A stretch of 64,000 bases of DNA from Aliidongia dinghuensis (GCF_014643535.1 NZ_BMJQ01000021.1:49939-113938); one strand, 5' to 3'. Shown: positions 41,329 to 52,368, numbered from the stretch's first letter. Notes: a model not told the origin generated them from the sequence alone. Program-made: numbers and translations.

Positions 41329-42270
41329 ATGAGGTCGATTTTCCTGATCGCCGCGGCGGTCGCAGGCTTGACCGTCACGTCCGGTAGTCCGGCCGGAGCG
41401 GCGGACCGCAAGCTCATCGCCATCGTCACGGCTTCGCTCAACAATCCCTATTTCGTGCAGGTCTCCGCCGCGGCCGAGGCTGAGGCGAAGCGCCTCGGCT
41501 ACGACACGCTGGTGCTGTCCCACGACGACGACGCCAACAAGCAGAGCCAGCAGATCGACACGGTGATCGCCCGCAAGGCGGCGGCGATCATCCTCGACAA
41601 TGCCGGCTCCGACGCCAGCATCGCGGCCGTGGAGAAGGCCAAAGAGGCCGGCATCCCGTCCTTCCTCGTCGATCGGGAGATCAACAAGACGGGCGTCGCC
41701 ACGGCGCAGATCGTCTCCAACAACTACCAGGGTGCCACACTCGGCGCCGAGGAGTTCGTGCGCGTGCTGGGCGAGAAAGGGCGCTATGTCGAGCTGGTCG
41801 GCCGCGAGGCGGACCTCAATGCCGGCGTGCGCTCCAAGGGCTACCACGACGTGCTCGACCAATATCCCGACATGAAGATGCTCGACCGGCAGAGCGCCAA
41901 TTGGATCCAGACCGAGGCCTACGCCAAGATGGAGTCGATCCTGCAGGCCCATCCCGACCTGCAGGGCGTCATCGCCGGCAACGACACGATGGCGATGGGC
42001 GCCTCCGCCGCCCTGCAGGCGGCCGGCAAGACCGGCGTGATTGTGGTCGGGCTCGACGGCAGCAATGATGCCCGCGATGCCGTCCAGTCCGGCAAGATCG
42101 CCGCGACCGTGCTGCAGCCGATCACGCAGATCACTATCCTGGCGGTGGATGAGGCGGACCAGTATCTGCGCACCGGCTCGACCGGAAAACCGGAGAAGCA
42201 GCTCGTCGACTGCGTGCTCATCACCAAGGCCAACGCGGCGAAGCTGAACAACTTCGCCCTGGCCAAATAG
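41329..42270 (+). CDS. Ribose-type sugar ABC transporter substrate-binding protein
   Basis: This 313-residue periplasmic protein has a signal peptide of about 24 residues (ending AGA) and the RbsB fold: IAIVTASLNNPYFVQVSAAAEAEAKRLGYD, KAAAIILDNAGSDA, GVIAGNDTMAMGASAALQAAG and VVGLDGSNDARDAV. By context it probably binds D-apiose, D-apionate or a related sugar acid. A GGGAGG site precedes the ATG. It heads the four-gene transport operon. Confidence 0.88.
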   Translation: MRSIFLIAAAVAGLTVTSGSPAGAADRKLIAIVTASLNNPYFVQVSAAAEAEAKRLGYDTLVLSHDDDANKQSQQIDTVIARKAAAIILDNAGSDASIAAVEKAKEAGIPSFLVDREINKTGVATAQIVSNNYQGATLGAEEFVRVLGEKGRYVELVGREADLNAGVRSKGYHDVLDQYPDMKMLDRQSANWIQTEAYAKMESILQAHPDLQGVIAGNDTMAMGASAALQAAGKTGVIVVGLDGSNDARDAVQSGKIAATVLQPITQITILAVDEADQYLRTGSTGKPEKQLVDCVLITKANAAKLNNFALAK

Positions 42271-42273
42271 CCC

Positions 42274-42980
42274 ATGGCGGCCTCGTTCCCTCCGCCGCCG
42301 GCCGCCATCCCCGGAACGCCGATGCCGGACGTAGCACGTCGGCGGCGATGGTGGCTGTGGCGGCTGGGCCTCGCGGCCGCCTGCATCGCCTTCATCGTGC
42401 GCGGCATCACCGTCGTGCCGGATGGTGAGCTCGCCACGACCGACGCGAACGGCAATCCGGTCTTCGAGCCCAAGGCCTATGTCGCCTCCATTTGGGACGC
42501 GCGTGTCCTGCCCTACCTCAAGGACAAGTCGGGCGACGCCGCCCCTGTGTTGGTCGCCCTCGCCGATCAGCCCGACCAGGCGGGACCGCGCTACGGCTAC
42601 CGCGCCCGATCGAGCGACGGGCCCTGGGTGTTCGCGGTCCATGGCGAGGGACGCATCGTCGCGGCCGACACGGGGCTGCGGCATGCGACCGTGACGGTCG
42701 ACGTGGCCGGCCATGAAGCGGTCCTGCAGATCGGGCCGGTCATCTACGGGACCGCGCTGCGCGACGGCCTGCCGTTCCTGTCGTTCGACAGCGTTGCCAA
42801 CCAGATCCAGTTCGCCCAGCTGTCGCACGAACTGAACGATCGCGCCGCTGCGGCGGCCCGTGTCGGACCCGACGCGGCCGCCCTCGTGCCCGGCCGGCGC
42901 GTGCGCTTCGCCGGCATGATGACGGCGGCACCACCGCAGGTGACAGCCGTGCAGCTGCAGCTTCTGCCGGACGCGCCGTG

Positions 42981-42981
<1 letters not shown>
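42274..42981 (+). CDS. DUF2291 family membrane-anchored protein
   Basis: This 235-residue protein has an N-terminal membrane anchor (RRRRWWLWRLGLAAACIAFIVRGITVV) and a predicted periplasmic domain (NPVFEPKAYVASIWDARVLPYLKDK, VLQIGPVIYGTALRDGLPFLSF). This layout matches DUF2291, a family often found inside ribose-type sugar ABC operons and of unknown role. It starts 3 bases after the binding protein and its stop overlaps the ATPase start. Confidence 0.75.
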
Positions 42982-44551
<1,570 letters not shown>

Positions 44552-44555
<4 letters not shown>

Positions 44556-45616
44556 GCGACTACGCGGCAGCCATCGCTGCGAAGCCGAGGCGGCCGAGAT
44601 CGCCGCTGCTGCTTCTGCTGAGCTTCCGGACCCTGATCGCGCTCTTCGCCGTGCTCGTCTTCTTCGGCCTGACCACGCCCAACTTCCTCGACGTCGGCAC
44701 GCTCGTCCTCTTGGCAAAACATGTCTCGATCAATGCGATCCTGGCGATCGGCATGACCTTCGTCGTGCTGACGGGCGGCATCGATCTGTCGGTCGGCTCG
44801 ATCGTCGGCCTGGCCGGCATGATCGCCGGCGGCCTGATCAACTACGGCATTCCGCTCGGACCCTGGCAGGTCACGCTGTTTCCGGACGTGCCGACGGTGA
44901 TCCTCGTGACACTCGCGGCCGGCACCCTGGTCGGCACGATAAACGGGTTTCTGGTGACCGCGCTCAACGTGGCGCCGTTCATCGCCACGCTCGGCACACT
45001 CTACGCCGCGCGCGGTGCGGCACTCCTGCTCTCCAACGGCGAGACCTTCGCCAATCTGGTCGGCCGGCCCGCGTTCCATAACACCGGCTTTCCCTTGCTC
45101 GGCGCGGGCATGGTCGGCGGCGTGCCGGTCTCGGTGCTGCTGCTGGTCGCGAGCGGCCTGGTCGCCGCCTACGCGGCGGGCCGCACGATCTTCGGGCGCC
45201 GGGTCTATGCGGTCGGCGGCAACGAGCGGGCGGCCCTCCTGTCCGGTGTGCCGGTGCATCGCGTGAAGCTTGCCGTCTACATGATCTCCGGCGCCTGTGC
45301 GGCACTCGCGGGCCTGATCGTCGCTTCCGAACTGGTTGCGGCACATCCGGCGAGCGGCGAAAGTTTCGAGTTGAACGCGATCGCCGCGACCGTACTCGGC
45401 GGCACCTCGCTTGCGGGTGGACGCGGCACCATCTGGGGTACGATCATCGGCGCGTTCGTCATCGGCATCCTGGGCGACGGACTCGTGATGCTGGGCGTGA
45501 GCTCGTTCTGGCAGATGGTCATCAAGGGCGTCGTGATCATCGCGGCCGTGGTGCTGGATCAGCTGCAGCAGCGAATCCAGCGACGCCTCGCCGTTCAGGC
45601 GCAGGAAGCCGGCTGA
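44552..45616 (+). CDS. Ribose-type sugar ABC transporter permease (RbsC-like)
   Basis: This 354-residue membrane protein of the RbsC/AraH family contains NAILAIGMTFVVLTGGIDLSVGS near the N-terminus, APFIATLGTLYAARGAALLLSNG, and NAIAATVLGGTSLAGGRGTIWGTIIGAFVIGIL near the end. Start and ATPase stop overlap (ATGA), with GAGGA upstream. It completes the transporter with 41329 and 42981. No terminator is evident before the DHFR-like gene 42 bases on. Confidence 0.88.
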
Positions 45617-45658
45617 GGCCAACCCTCGCCGGACGGATACCGGCGGAGGGATCAGGGC

Positions 45659-46204
45659 ATGGGGAAGCTCATCTTCGGCATGATGCAGTCCCTCGACGGC
45701 TACGTCGCCGGCGTGGCGGGCGGGCCGCAACTGCCGCCACCCGGCGCAGCACTCCATCGTCACTTCAACGACCATGTCCGCAGCCTGGCCGGCTGTCTCT
45801 ATGGCCGTCGGATCTACGAGGTGATGCGCTACTGGGACGAGGATCGGCCCGAGTGGGGCGCGCTCGAGCACGACTTCGCGGCGGCATGGCGGGCCCAGCC
45901 GAAATGGGTCGCGTCACGCTCGCTGAAGTCGGTCGGCGCGAACGCCACGCTGGTCGCCGACGACATCGGGGCGTTCGCGCGCAGGCTGAAGGCAGACGTT
46001 GCGGGCGACATCGACGTTGCCGGGCCGGAGCTCGCAGGAAGCCTTACCGGCCTCGGCCTGATCGACGAGTATCGCCTCTACCTCCGCCCGTTCGTGCTGG
46101 GCGGCGGCAAGCCGTACTTCGCCGATGCCCGGCCGCCGCTCCGCCTTGTCGCGACCGAGCCCGTCGGCGAGGACGCGGTGAGGCTGGCGTACGTCCCTGC
46201 CTGA
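45659..46204 (+). CDS. Dihydrofolate reductase/RibD C-terminal family protein
   Basis: This 181-residue protein has the RibD_C/DHFR-like fold: KLIFGMMQSLDGYVAGVAG at the N-terminus, CLYGRRIYEVMRYWDED, GDIDVAGPELAGSLTGLGLIDEYRLYL and RPFVLGGGKPYF. Stand-alone members are NAD(P)H-dependent reductases of mostly unknown substrate, so folate reduction should not be assumed. GGAGG precedes the ATG. It may be read through from the sugar transporter operon or be separate. Confidence 0.8.
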   Translation: MGKLIFGMMQSLDGYVAGVAGGPQLPPPGAALHRHFNDHVRSLAGCLYGRRIYEVMRYWDEDRPEWGALEHDFAAAWRAQPKWVASRSLKSVGANATLVADDIGAFARRLKADVAGDIDVAGPELAGSLTGLGLIDEYRLYLRPFVLGGGKPYFADARPPLRLVATEPVGEDAVRLAYVPA

Positions 46205-46393
46205 TCGGCCACACCGCCGGATCCGTCATCGCCGGGACGGCTTCTGTGCGGCTGCCGCCGAAATGCCGGAGCAACGGCATCAGTGAACCGATGTGATCAT
46301 TGGTGGTATTATCCGTCCCGGGCCGCACTTGCGGCGGGGGGCCATCACGACGCCGGATTGAAGCGCTCGGCAGCCACGCTGAGGAGGACCTCC

Positions 46394-47122
46394 ATGACAG
46401 ACTTCGGCCGTGCCACAACGATCGGGTGCCTGTTTCTTGCGGCGCTGATCCTCCCGGCAAGCGCCTGGGCTGGGACGCGCCCCACCATCGCCGAACAAAT
46501 TGCCAAGGCCTATGGCCTTGATTCTTTTGAGAAAATTGAAGCGATCCGGTATTCGTTCGGCCTTAAGCTCCCGGGAGTGAATATCTCCCGCTCCTGGGTC
46601 TGGCAGCCCAAGACGAACCAGGTCTCCTACGAGGGCAAAGACAAGGACGGCAAGCCGGTCAAGGTGACCTATGACCGGTCTCAGCTCGACAGCGCGCCTG
46701 CCAATGTGAAGGACGAAATCGAGCCTGCCTTCGTCAATGACGAATATAATCTGCTATTCCCCTTGCATGTTTATTGGGACGGCGCCGATGTGCAGGACAT
46801 GGGCATGCAGAAATTGCCCATCGGGAAGGGATCCGCGAAACTGGTCGTCGTGAAATACGCCTCGGACGGCGGTTATACGCCTGGAGATACTTGGGATCTC
46901 TACGTCGGGCCCGACAACCGCGTCAAAGCGTTCGCCTATCATCGCGGCGGAGCCAATCCGCCGAAGCTCGTCGTAGCGAGCTGGGCCGGCTACAAGAAGG
47001 CTGGCCCGCTCCTTGTCTCAACGGACCGTCGCGGGACGGCGGACGGCAAGCCGCTACAATTCGGCTTTTCGGATGTGTCCATCAAGCTCGTGGGGTCGGA
47101 CACTTGGCTGAAGGCGAAATAG
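46394..47122 (+). CDS. Exported protein of unknown function (242 aa)
   Basis: The ATG at 46394 has GAGGAGG before it and leads into a signal peptide (GCLFLAALILPASAWA, cleavage at about residue 26). The mature part is predicted beta-rich (SRSWVWQPKTNQVSYEG, GGYTPGDTWDLYVGPDNRVKAFAYHRGG), and repeated strands suggest a LolA/outer-membrane-sorting-like half-barrel, but I cannot name a family. Codon use is less GC-biased than that of its neighbours. The upstream region shares GATGTGATCATTG with the apionate regulatory region. Confidence 0.7.
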   Translation: MTDFGRATTIGCLFLAALILPASAWAGTRPTIAEQIAKAYGLDSFEKIEAIRYSFGLKLPGVNISRSWVWQPKTNQVSYEGKDKDGKPVKVTYDRSQLDSAPANVKDEIEPAFVNDEYNLLFPLHVYWDGADVQDMGMQKLPIGKGSAKLVVVKYASDGGYTPGDTWDLYVGPDNRVKAFAYHRGGANPPKLVVASWAGYKKAGPLLVSTDRRGTADGKPLQFGFSDVSIKLVGSDTWLKAK

Positions 47123-47150
47123 CAAACGGCCGGCGAGATAGGCGTCGATC

Positions 47151-48185
47151 ATGCCGATGAAGGCCGATTTCGAGCTCGATGCCGGGACAAAGACCTTTGC
47201 CTCCGGCCTGCTGCCGGACCTGATTGCCGCCCTGCGCCAGGCGCGCCCGGGCGATCTCATCGCCGTGGTCGGCAGCGAGGCAAGTCTGGGCACCGACCTC
47301 GAAACCTGGTGCCGCTTCACCCGTAACAGCTTGGTAGATACGGACGTCGCGGCCGGGCGCCATCGCTGGGTCGTCCGGTGCGGCGAGGCGCCCTCGCCGC
47401 CCGAGAGCGTGCGCCCGATCGGATCGCGGCTCTGGCTCTATACGAATTTCGACTGCAACCTGCGCTGCGACTATTGCTGCGTCCGCTCCTCGCCCAAGGC
47501 GCCGCGCCGGGCGCTCGGGCTCGAGCGGGTGAAACGGATCGCGGCGGAGGCTGCCGAACTCGGCGTCGGAGAAATCTTCGTCACCGGCGGCGAGCCGTTT
47601 CTGCTGCCGGATATCGGCGAGATTCTGGCCGCTTGCGCAGCGGCGGCCCCCACGACCGTGCTCACGAACGGGATGCTGCTGGTCGGGCGGCGACGCGAAA
47701 CGCTCCGGGCTTTGCCGCGCGAGCGCGTGACGCTGCAGATCAGTCTCGACAGCCCGACGCCGGAGCGGCACGACCGCCATCGCGGCGCCGGCACTTGGGC
47801 GCGCGCCTGGCAGGGCATCGAGCGCGCCCGGGCGGACGGATTTCGTGTGCGCCTGGCGGCGACCGTCTCGACGGATGCCGAGGCGGAGGAGTTCCGCCGC
47901 TTCCTCGACGCTGAGCAGATCGCCAAGGAAGATCGCGTGATCCGCCGTATCGCACTGCGCGGCACGGCGGCGGAGGGATTGGCGCTGGCACGCGCGGACC
48001 TGATGCCCGAGATCACCATCACCGCCGAAGGCATCTACTGGCATCCGGTCGGGGCCGAGGATGCCGACCTGTTCCTGACGCCGGAGATCTTTCCGCTTGC
48101 ACGGGCCTTCGCCGCCGTGCGCGACGCTTTCGAGCGGGAGACCGACCATGGGCGCCGGCTGGCGACCATCTTCAATTGCGCGTGA
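47151..48185 (+). CDS. TusA-like domain/radical SAM fusion protein
   Basis: 344 residues. The N-terminal 75 or so (ELDAGTKTFASGLLPDLIAALRQARPGDLIAVVGSEASL in outline) look like a TusA/SirA fold but lack the catalytic CPxP cysteine. The rest is a radical SAM domain with the cluster motif CNLRCDYC (CxxxCxxC, about residue 103), GEIFVTGGEPFLLPD and LQISLDSPTPERHDRHRG. Such enzymes use SAM and an iron-sulfur cluster for peptide or cofactor modification. No SPASM Cys set is seen at the C-terminus. The last 14 bases overlap the convergent PhnD-like gene. Substrate unknown. Confidence 0.8.
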   Translation: MPMKADFELDAGTKTFASGLLPDLIAALRQARPGDLIAVVGSEASLGTDLETWCRFTRNSLVDTDVAAGRHRWVVRCGEAPSPPESVRPIGSRLWLYTNFDCNLRCDYCCVRSSPKAPRRALGLERVKRIAAEAAELGVGEIFVTGGEPFLLPDIGEILAACAAAAPTTVLTNGMLLVGRRRETLRALPRERVTLQISLDSPTPERHDRHRGAGTWARAWQGIERARADGFRVRLAATVSTDAEAEEFRRFLDAEQIAKEDRVIRRIALRGTAAEGLALARADLMPEITITAEGIYWHPVGAEDADLFLTPEIFPLARAFAAVRDAFERETDHGRRLATIFNCA

Positions 48186-49011
48186 AGAACCCCTGGCGCG
48201 CCGCGGCTTGGCGGAGCGCGTCGTAGCCGTCGAGGTGGGGCACCAGCCATCGCTTGAGCCCCTCGGCCTCGAGCACGGCCCGGTGATCGGGATTGTCGTA
48301 GCTCATCTGCGAGAGGGCCTGCGCGAAGCGCTGTTCCAGGGATCGATCGAGATCCGGTCGCGCCGTGAACATGCAGTGGTTGTAGGGCTCGGAGGTCCAG
48401 ATCTCGACCAGGGCGCCCTCGGGCACCAGCCGGCCGCTCTGTAGCGCCTGCCAGAACGGGCTGCCGATGGCACCCGCGTCGGCGCTGCCGTCAAGCACCG
48501 CGCGGATCACCTCCGCCTCGCTGGCTCCGGTATCGCCATGCTTGCCCAGATCGCTGTTGAAGCGGAGCGTGCGATAGGTGCGGCCCTCGATGAGGCCTGC
48601 GCGCTCGAGGAAGTGAACCGGCAGAATGGCGGCATGGCCGCTGTCGCGGCTGCCGAGTGCCAGCGTGCGGTTCTCGAGGTCGGCAAGCGACGACACCGGC
48701 CCGCCGGCGACGGCGACGATCTTGGTCATCCAGCCGAGATCGGTGTCGCGCATCGCGACCGGGCGGCAGCGGCGCTCGCTCCATGCCTCGGCCTGCAGAT
48801 AGGCGAGATTCGTGTTCCAGGCGATGTCGATACGAGGCGCCGGCGCGACGGGCTCAGCCAAGAGCGCCCCCACCTGCGCTTCGTAGCTCTGGAACAGGAC
48901 GACCTCGACCGGGAGCCGCGCCTCCTCGTGAAAGTAGCGCCGCATTCCCTCCCAGATCGTGACCACCTTTGGATCGTAAGCGACGGCCCCCACCCAGATC
49001 GTTCGCGTCAT
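48172..49011 (-). CDS. PhnD-like phosphate/phosphonate-type binding protein without signal peptide
   Basis: This 279-residue protein has the PhnD/periplasmic-binding fold: WVGAVAYDPKVVTIWEGMRRYFHE, VEVVLFQSYEAQVGALLAEP, RTLALGSRDSGHAAILPVHFLERAG and GSADAGAIGSPFWQAL. From the ATG at 49011 no signal peptide or lipobox is present, so it may act in the cytoplasm or have been co-opted as a sensor or carrier. No permease or ATPase is adjacent. It overlaps the radical SAM gene tail to tail and lies 40 bases downstream of the acyl-CoA dehydrogenase-like gene, probably in its operon. Confidence 0.75.
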   Translation of the reverse strand: MTRTIWVGAVAYDPKVVTIWEGMRRYFHEEARLPVEVVLFQSYEAQVGALLAEPVAPAPRIDIAWNTNLAYLQAEAWSERRCRPVAMRDTDLGWMTKIVAVAGGPVSSLADLENRTLALGSRDSGHAAILPVHFLERAGLIEGRTYRTLRFNSDLGKHGDTGASEAEVIRAVLDGSADAGAIGSPFWQALQSGRLVPEGALVEIWTSEPYNHCMFTARPDLDRSLEQRFAQALSQMSYDNPDHRAVLEAEGLKRWLVPHLDGYDALRQAAARQGFFTRN

Positions 49012-49051
49012 GGCTCGCTTCCCGCTGGCTCGAATCAAATAGTAAGAGCAC

Positions 49052-50197
49052 TCAGAAGAGCGGCATGCCCAGAAGCGCCTTCGCGATGAACTCGCGCAGC
49101 ACGTCCCCGGTCGGCGCCATCACCGCGCCGGCATGGGCATCCCGGAACAGTCGTTCGATGCTCATGTGCTTCGAGAAGGCGGCGCCGCCGCAGACGCGCA
49201 TCGCGGTGGAGGTGACGCTGATCGCCGCGTCGCCGGCCGCCGCCTTGCATTCGAGCACGCGCAGCATCGTGTCGTCCCGCGGCCGCTCCAGGTGATCCAC
49301 GACACCGTCGATGCGCGCGGCGAGGCCGGCGGTCTCGATCTGCATCGCCGCCAACTGGGCGCGGAGCGTCGGCAGGCTCTCGCCGAGGCTCTGCCCCAGA
49401 TGCTCGAACCGGGCGGTCTTCAGATGGTTGGTGGTGCCAGAGACAGTCGCGCGGCAGAGGCCCAAGGCAACGGCCGCGCTGCCGAGATTGAACAGCGGCA
49501 GCACGACCTGAAGCATCGCCTGGAAGCCCGCGCCGTCTTCCGTCAGCTGATGCTCCGGTGCGACCGTGCAGTCCTCGAGCGCCATGGGCGCCGAGGCATT
49601 GGCGCGCAAGCCGAGACCATCCCAGGGCCCCGCGACCGTGAGGCCGGGAGCGTCCGCGGGAACCAGGTAGAGCGTCGACTGGGTGGGGTCCTGCCCTTCG
49701 GGCGCCAGCGAGGAGACGACGTAGCTCTGGGCCTGGCCGGCACTCGTCACCCACGATTTTCGCGCGGTGAGATGAACCCCTGCGGCGTTCCGTCGGGCGC
49801 GCGAGATCGGGGCCCAGAAGTGACTGCGAGACCCGGCCTCGCTGAAGGCCAGGGTGGAGAGATGCCGCCCGGCGGCGATCTCCTTCAAGGCAGGCGCGAC
49901 CGCGGCGCCCGGCCGAGCCGCGGCGATGGTCGCACTCGCGCACGCGTGCATCAGATAGACCATGGCGACCGATGCGTCCGCTTCGGCGAGCGTCGCCATG
50001 ACGGCCGCGAAGCTCCGTGGTCCCAAGCCCGATCCGCCGACCTCCCCGGGCAGCATCAGTCCGAGCAGCCCGGCCTGGCCGAGTGCTGCGACCGCTTCGG
50101 CGGAGAAGCGGCCCTCCTTGTCGTTCTGCCGGGCTGCCGGAGCCAGCACGCGATCAGCTATGTCCTTGGCACTCGAAACCGCCGTGTCATGATTCAT
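49052..50197 (-). CDS. Acyl-CoA dehydrogenase family protein
   Basis: This 381-residue protein has the acyl-CoA dehydrogenase fold: AVAALGQAGLLGLMLPGEVGGSGLGPRSFAAVMATLAEAD in outline, TLAFSEAGSRSHFWAP, LTARKSWVTSAGQAQSYVVSSL and TAMRVCGGAAFSKHMSIERLFRDAHAGAVMAPTGDVLREF. No catalytic Glu can be assigned with confidence, so it could be a true dehydrogenase or a flavin monooxygenase like that at 4849. The ATG at 50197 was chosen because MNHDTAV leads into the family; a longer start at 50230 is possible. It is followed by the PhnD-like gene. Confidence 0.8.
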   Translation of the reverse strand: MNHDTAVSSAKDIADRVLAPAARQNDKEGRFSAEAVAALGQAGLLGLMLPGEVGGSGLGPRSFAAVMATLAEADASVAMVYLMHACASATIAAARPGAAVAPALKEIAAGRHLSTLAFSEAGSRSHFWAPISRARRNAAGVHLTARKSWVTSAGQAQSYVVSSLAPEGQDPTQSTLYLVPADAPGLTVAGPWDGLGLRANASAPMALEDCTVAPEHQLTEDGAGFQAMLQVVLPLFNLGSAAVALGLCRATVSGTTNHLKTARFEHLGQSLGESLPTLRAQLAAMQIETAGLAARIDGVVDHLERPRDDTMLRVLECKAAAGDAAISVTSTAMRVCGGAAFSKHMSIERLFRDAHAGAVMAPTGDVLREFIAKALLGMPLF

Positions 50198-50307
50198 GAC
50201 GCCCTCGGATCGCTGGAAGGCAGGATGCAACGCCTTCTCTGATGCCCGCGCTCGCGGCGTAACATGAGCATCGCACGGGGTATGACGAGCGACAAGAGGA
50301 GGGCGCG

Positions 50308-50721
50308 ATGGACGGGCGGCGCTTCATGGCCGGCGGCATGCTGGCTCTTGCGATGGCGAGCGGCGCGCTGGTTGGTGCTGCGCGCGCCGAGGAAGCGGTC
50401 ACCTTCACCGATCTCGACAGCGTGCTGAAGCAGAAGCCGCTGTTGCCCGAAGGGGCCACGGCCGACATCGTCGCAGCACAGCACGTGGGTGCCAGCGAGT
50501 TGCAGATCGTCGTGGCGCGGAAGATCGGCCTTCACACGCACGAAGACACGGTCCATCGCATCTATGTCGCGCGCGGCAAGGGCATCTTCCGCTTCGCCGG
50601 CCGATCGCGCCGGGTCAAGGTCGGGGATATCCTGACCGTGCCCAAGCATGTGGTCCATGGCTTCGAAACGGCGCCTGGCGCGGAGCCGCTCGTCCTGCTG
50701 GTGGTCGAGACGCCCGAGTGA
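50308..50721 (+). CDS. Exported cupin-domain protein
   Basis: This 137-residue protein has a signal peptide (about 1-27, ending ARA) and a single cupin barrel: motif 1 GLHTHEDTVHRIYVARGKGIF and motif 2 GDILTVPKHVVHGFE, whose His and Glu residues would bind a metal. The periplasmic location and small size leave the reaction open. AGAGGAGGG precedes the ATG. It is transcribed divergently from the acyl-CoA dehydrogenase-like gene. Confidence 0.8.
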   Translation: MDGRRFMAGGMLALAMASGALVGAARAEEAVTFTDLDSVLKQKPLLPEGATADIVAAQHVGASELQIVVARKIGLHTHEDTVHRIYVARGKGIFRFAGRSRRVKVGDILTVPKHVVHGFETAPGAEPLVLLVVETPE

Positions 50722-50758
50722 ACGGGCGGCACGCCGCGTCCCGGTCCGGTTCATCGCG

Positions 50759-51403
50759 CTAGGTGAGAGCGCGGAGCACGAAGTTGGAGACGACGCCACG
50801 CCCGTTCGCGCGCGCATAACGCTCCACGATGATCGCATCGAGCCCGAGGCTCCTGCCGTACTGGTGGAACGTGAAGATCAGCTGCAGCACGAGCAGGAAG
50901 AAATAGGTCCACGGCCACTCGCCGTAGGCATTGTAGAGGCCGAGCCACAGATTGAGCACCTGCAGCGCGCCAATCGCGCCCCAGAAGCGGACGAAGAGGC
51001 CGAGCAGGAGCGATACGGCGGTCAGCACCTCAAGCACGTAGACGATCGGCGCGAACAGGTAGAAGTGCGGCAGGACGATGTTATTGACGAAGTCGCCCTG
51101 CAGCGGGACCGACGCTGATTTCCCCAACGTCGTCATCCAGTAATAGAGGCCGGTCGTGGTCGGCTGGTCCGGGTGATCGGTGTAATAGGGCGGGAGCTTC
51201 CACAGCGTTTGCTGCCACCACATCGAACCGATCAGAAACCGCAAGATCCAATCGGCCAGATGGCGCGGCGTGCGCTGGCCCTCGATGGTGGCCCAGGCAT
51301 AGGCCGCGATGGCGAAGCTGCCCAGGATCAACAGCCAGAACACGCCGGTCATCCAGGCCGGATCGAGCAGGAAATTCAGAACATCGGACAGCGGGTTTGG
51401 CAT
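50759..51403 (-). CDS. DoxX-like membrane protein
   Basis: This 214-residue membrane protein has four to five hydrophobic segments (AWMTGVFWLLILGSFAIAAYAWA, LADWILRFLIGSMWWQQTLW, FAPIVYVLEVLTAVSLLLGLFVRFWGAIGALQVLNLWLGLY in outline). The pattern fits the DoxX/TQO small-subunit-like superfamily. Its role is unknown; relatives take part in quinone-linked thiosulfate oxidation or redox stress. The ATG at 51403 has GGAGGAG before it. The long in-frame extension upstream has no start support. Confidence 0.7.
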   Translation of the reverse strand: MPNPLSDVLNFLLDPAWMTGVFWLLILGSFAIAAYAWATIEGQRTPRHLADWILRFLIGSMWWQQTLWKLPPYYTDHPDQPTTTGLYYWMTTLGKSASVPLQGDFVNNIVLPHFYLFAPIVYVLEVLTAVSLLLGLFVRFWGAIGALQVLNLWLGLYNAYGEWPWTYFFLLVLQLIFTFHQYGRSLGLDAIIVERYARANGRGVVSNFVLRALT

Positions 51404-51577
51404 GGGTCTGCTCCTCCGCGAACTCAGTCTCGCGCATTTGGGCCATCGTGTCGTGCCCTTCGAGACACTTGATGGCGCTGGGGTCCAAGTGCCGAAGACC
51501 AATGACGGCGGCATAGGACCAGAAGGACGTATCCGGCATATGTCCTGATCGGTCAGAAGTGTAACGAAGTGTATGCC

Positions 51578-51597
51578 GCGCCCGACTGCTCGGGCGC
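51578..51597 (-). terminator. Hairpin directly after the glycosyltransferase operon
   Basis: GCGCCCGA-CTGC-TCGGGCGC is a perfect 8-bp stem with a tetraloop starting at the base after the glycosyltransferase stop codon (minus strand). No T-tract follows. Direct GAAGTGTA repeats lie next to it (about 51556-51573), in the upstream region of the DoxX gene. Confidence 0.5.
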
Positions 51598-52368
51598 CTA
51601 ATCTCGCGCGTTGGCCGGATTTGCCCGGTCCGACCGCTCGAACGCGACCCGCGCGAAGGCTAGACCCAGGCGCAAGCCGGCTTTCAACGTCCCCATGACG
51701 GTACCCGACACCTTGGAGGCACCGCCGATGCGGCGGCGATGCGGCACCGGGATCTCGACGATGCGCAAGCCGGCCCGGGCGGCGCGCATCTGCATTTCCA
51801 GGTTCCAGCCGTAGGTCATCTCGCGCATGCGGAGCCGATCGAGCACATCCCGCCGGATCGCGCGAAAGGCGCACATGTCGGTATAAGCGACACCGTAGAG
51901 CAGCCGCGTCAGCGCGCCCGCAAGGTAGCCGGCTGCGATCTGCAAGGCATTCATGCTGCCGGGCTCCCGCTCGCCACGTGTCCGGGATCCGATGACGAAA
52001 TCGTGGGTCCCCGCCAGTATCGGCGCAAGCAGCACCGGGACGACTTCCGGCCGGTCGCTGCCGTCGCCGTCGAGGAAGACAATAATGTCGCAATCGCGGG
52101 CCGCCTGTGCGCCGGCGGCGCAGGCCCGGCCATAGCCCTTCTGCCTCTCCTCGACGACGCGCGCGCCGGCAGCCCGTGCCCGCTCGACGGTGCGGTCCCG
52201 GCTGCCGCTGTCGGCGACGATGATTTCATCCACGACATCGCGCGGAACGGCGCGGATCACCTCGCCGATCGGCGCCTCCTCGTCGAGCGTCGGAATGACC
52301 ACGGCGACGCGCGGACGCCGAGGCGGCGCGGCAGAGCCCGAGCTCAGCATTTGTTCCGCCGCCGGCAT
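51598..52368 (-). CDS. Glycosyltransferase family 2 (dolichol-phosphate-mannose-synthase-like)
   Basis: This 256-residue GT-A enzyme contains VAVVIPTLDEEAPIGEVIRAVP, VDEIIVADSGSRDRTVERAR, the DxD-type FLDGDGSDRPEVV and GSRTRGEREPGSMN, then RLLYGVAYTDMCAFRAIRRD and MTYGWNLEMQMRAARAGLRIVEIPVPHRRRIGGASKVSG (in outline), the usual DPMS-like tail. It probably transfers a sugar to a polyprenyl phosphate for the membrane GT at 53435. The start is read as ATG 52368, sharing a base with the stop of the radical SAM gene; GTG 52371 is an alternative. Confidence 0.85.
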   Translation of the reverse strand: MPAAEQMLSSGSAAPPRRPRVAVVIPTLDEEAPIGEVIRAVPRDVVDEIIVADSGSRDRTVERARAAGARVVEERQKGYGRACAAGAQAARDCDIIVFLDGDGSDRPEVVPVLLAPILAGTHDFVIGSRTRGEREPGSMNALQIAAGYLAGALTRLLYGVAYTDMCAFRAIRRDVLDRLRMREMTYGWNLEMQMRAARAGLRIVEIPVPHRRRIGGASKVSGTVMGTLKAGLRLGLAFARVAFERSDRANPANARD

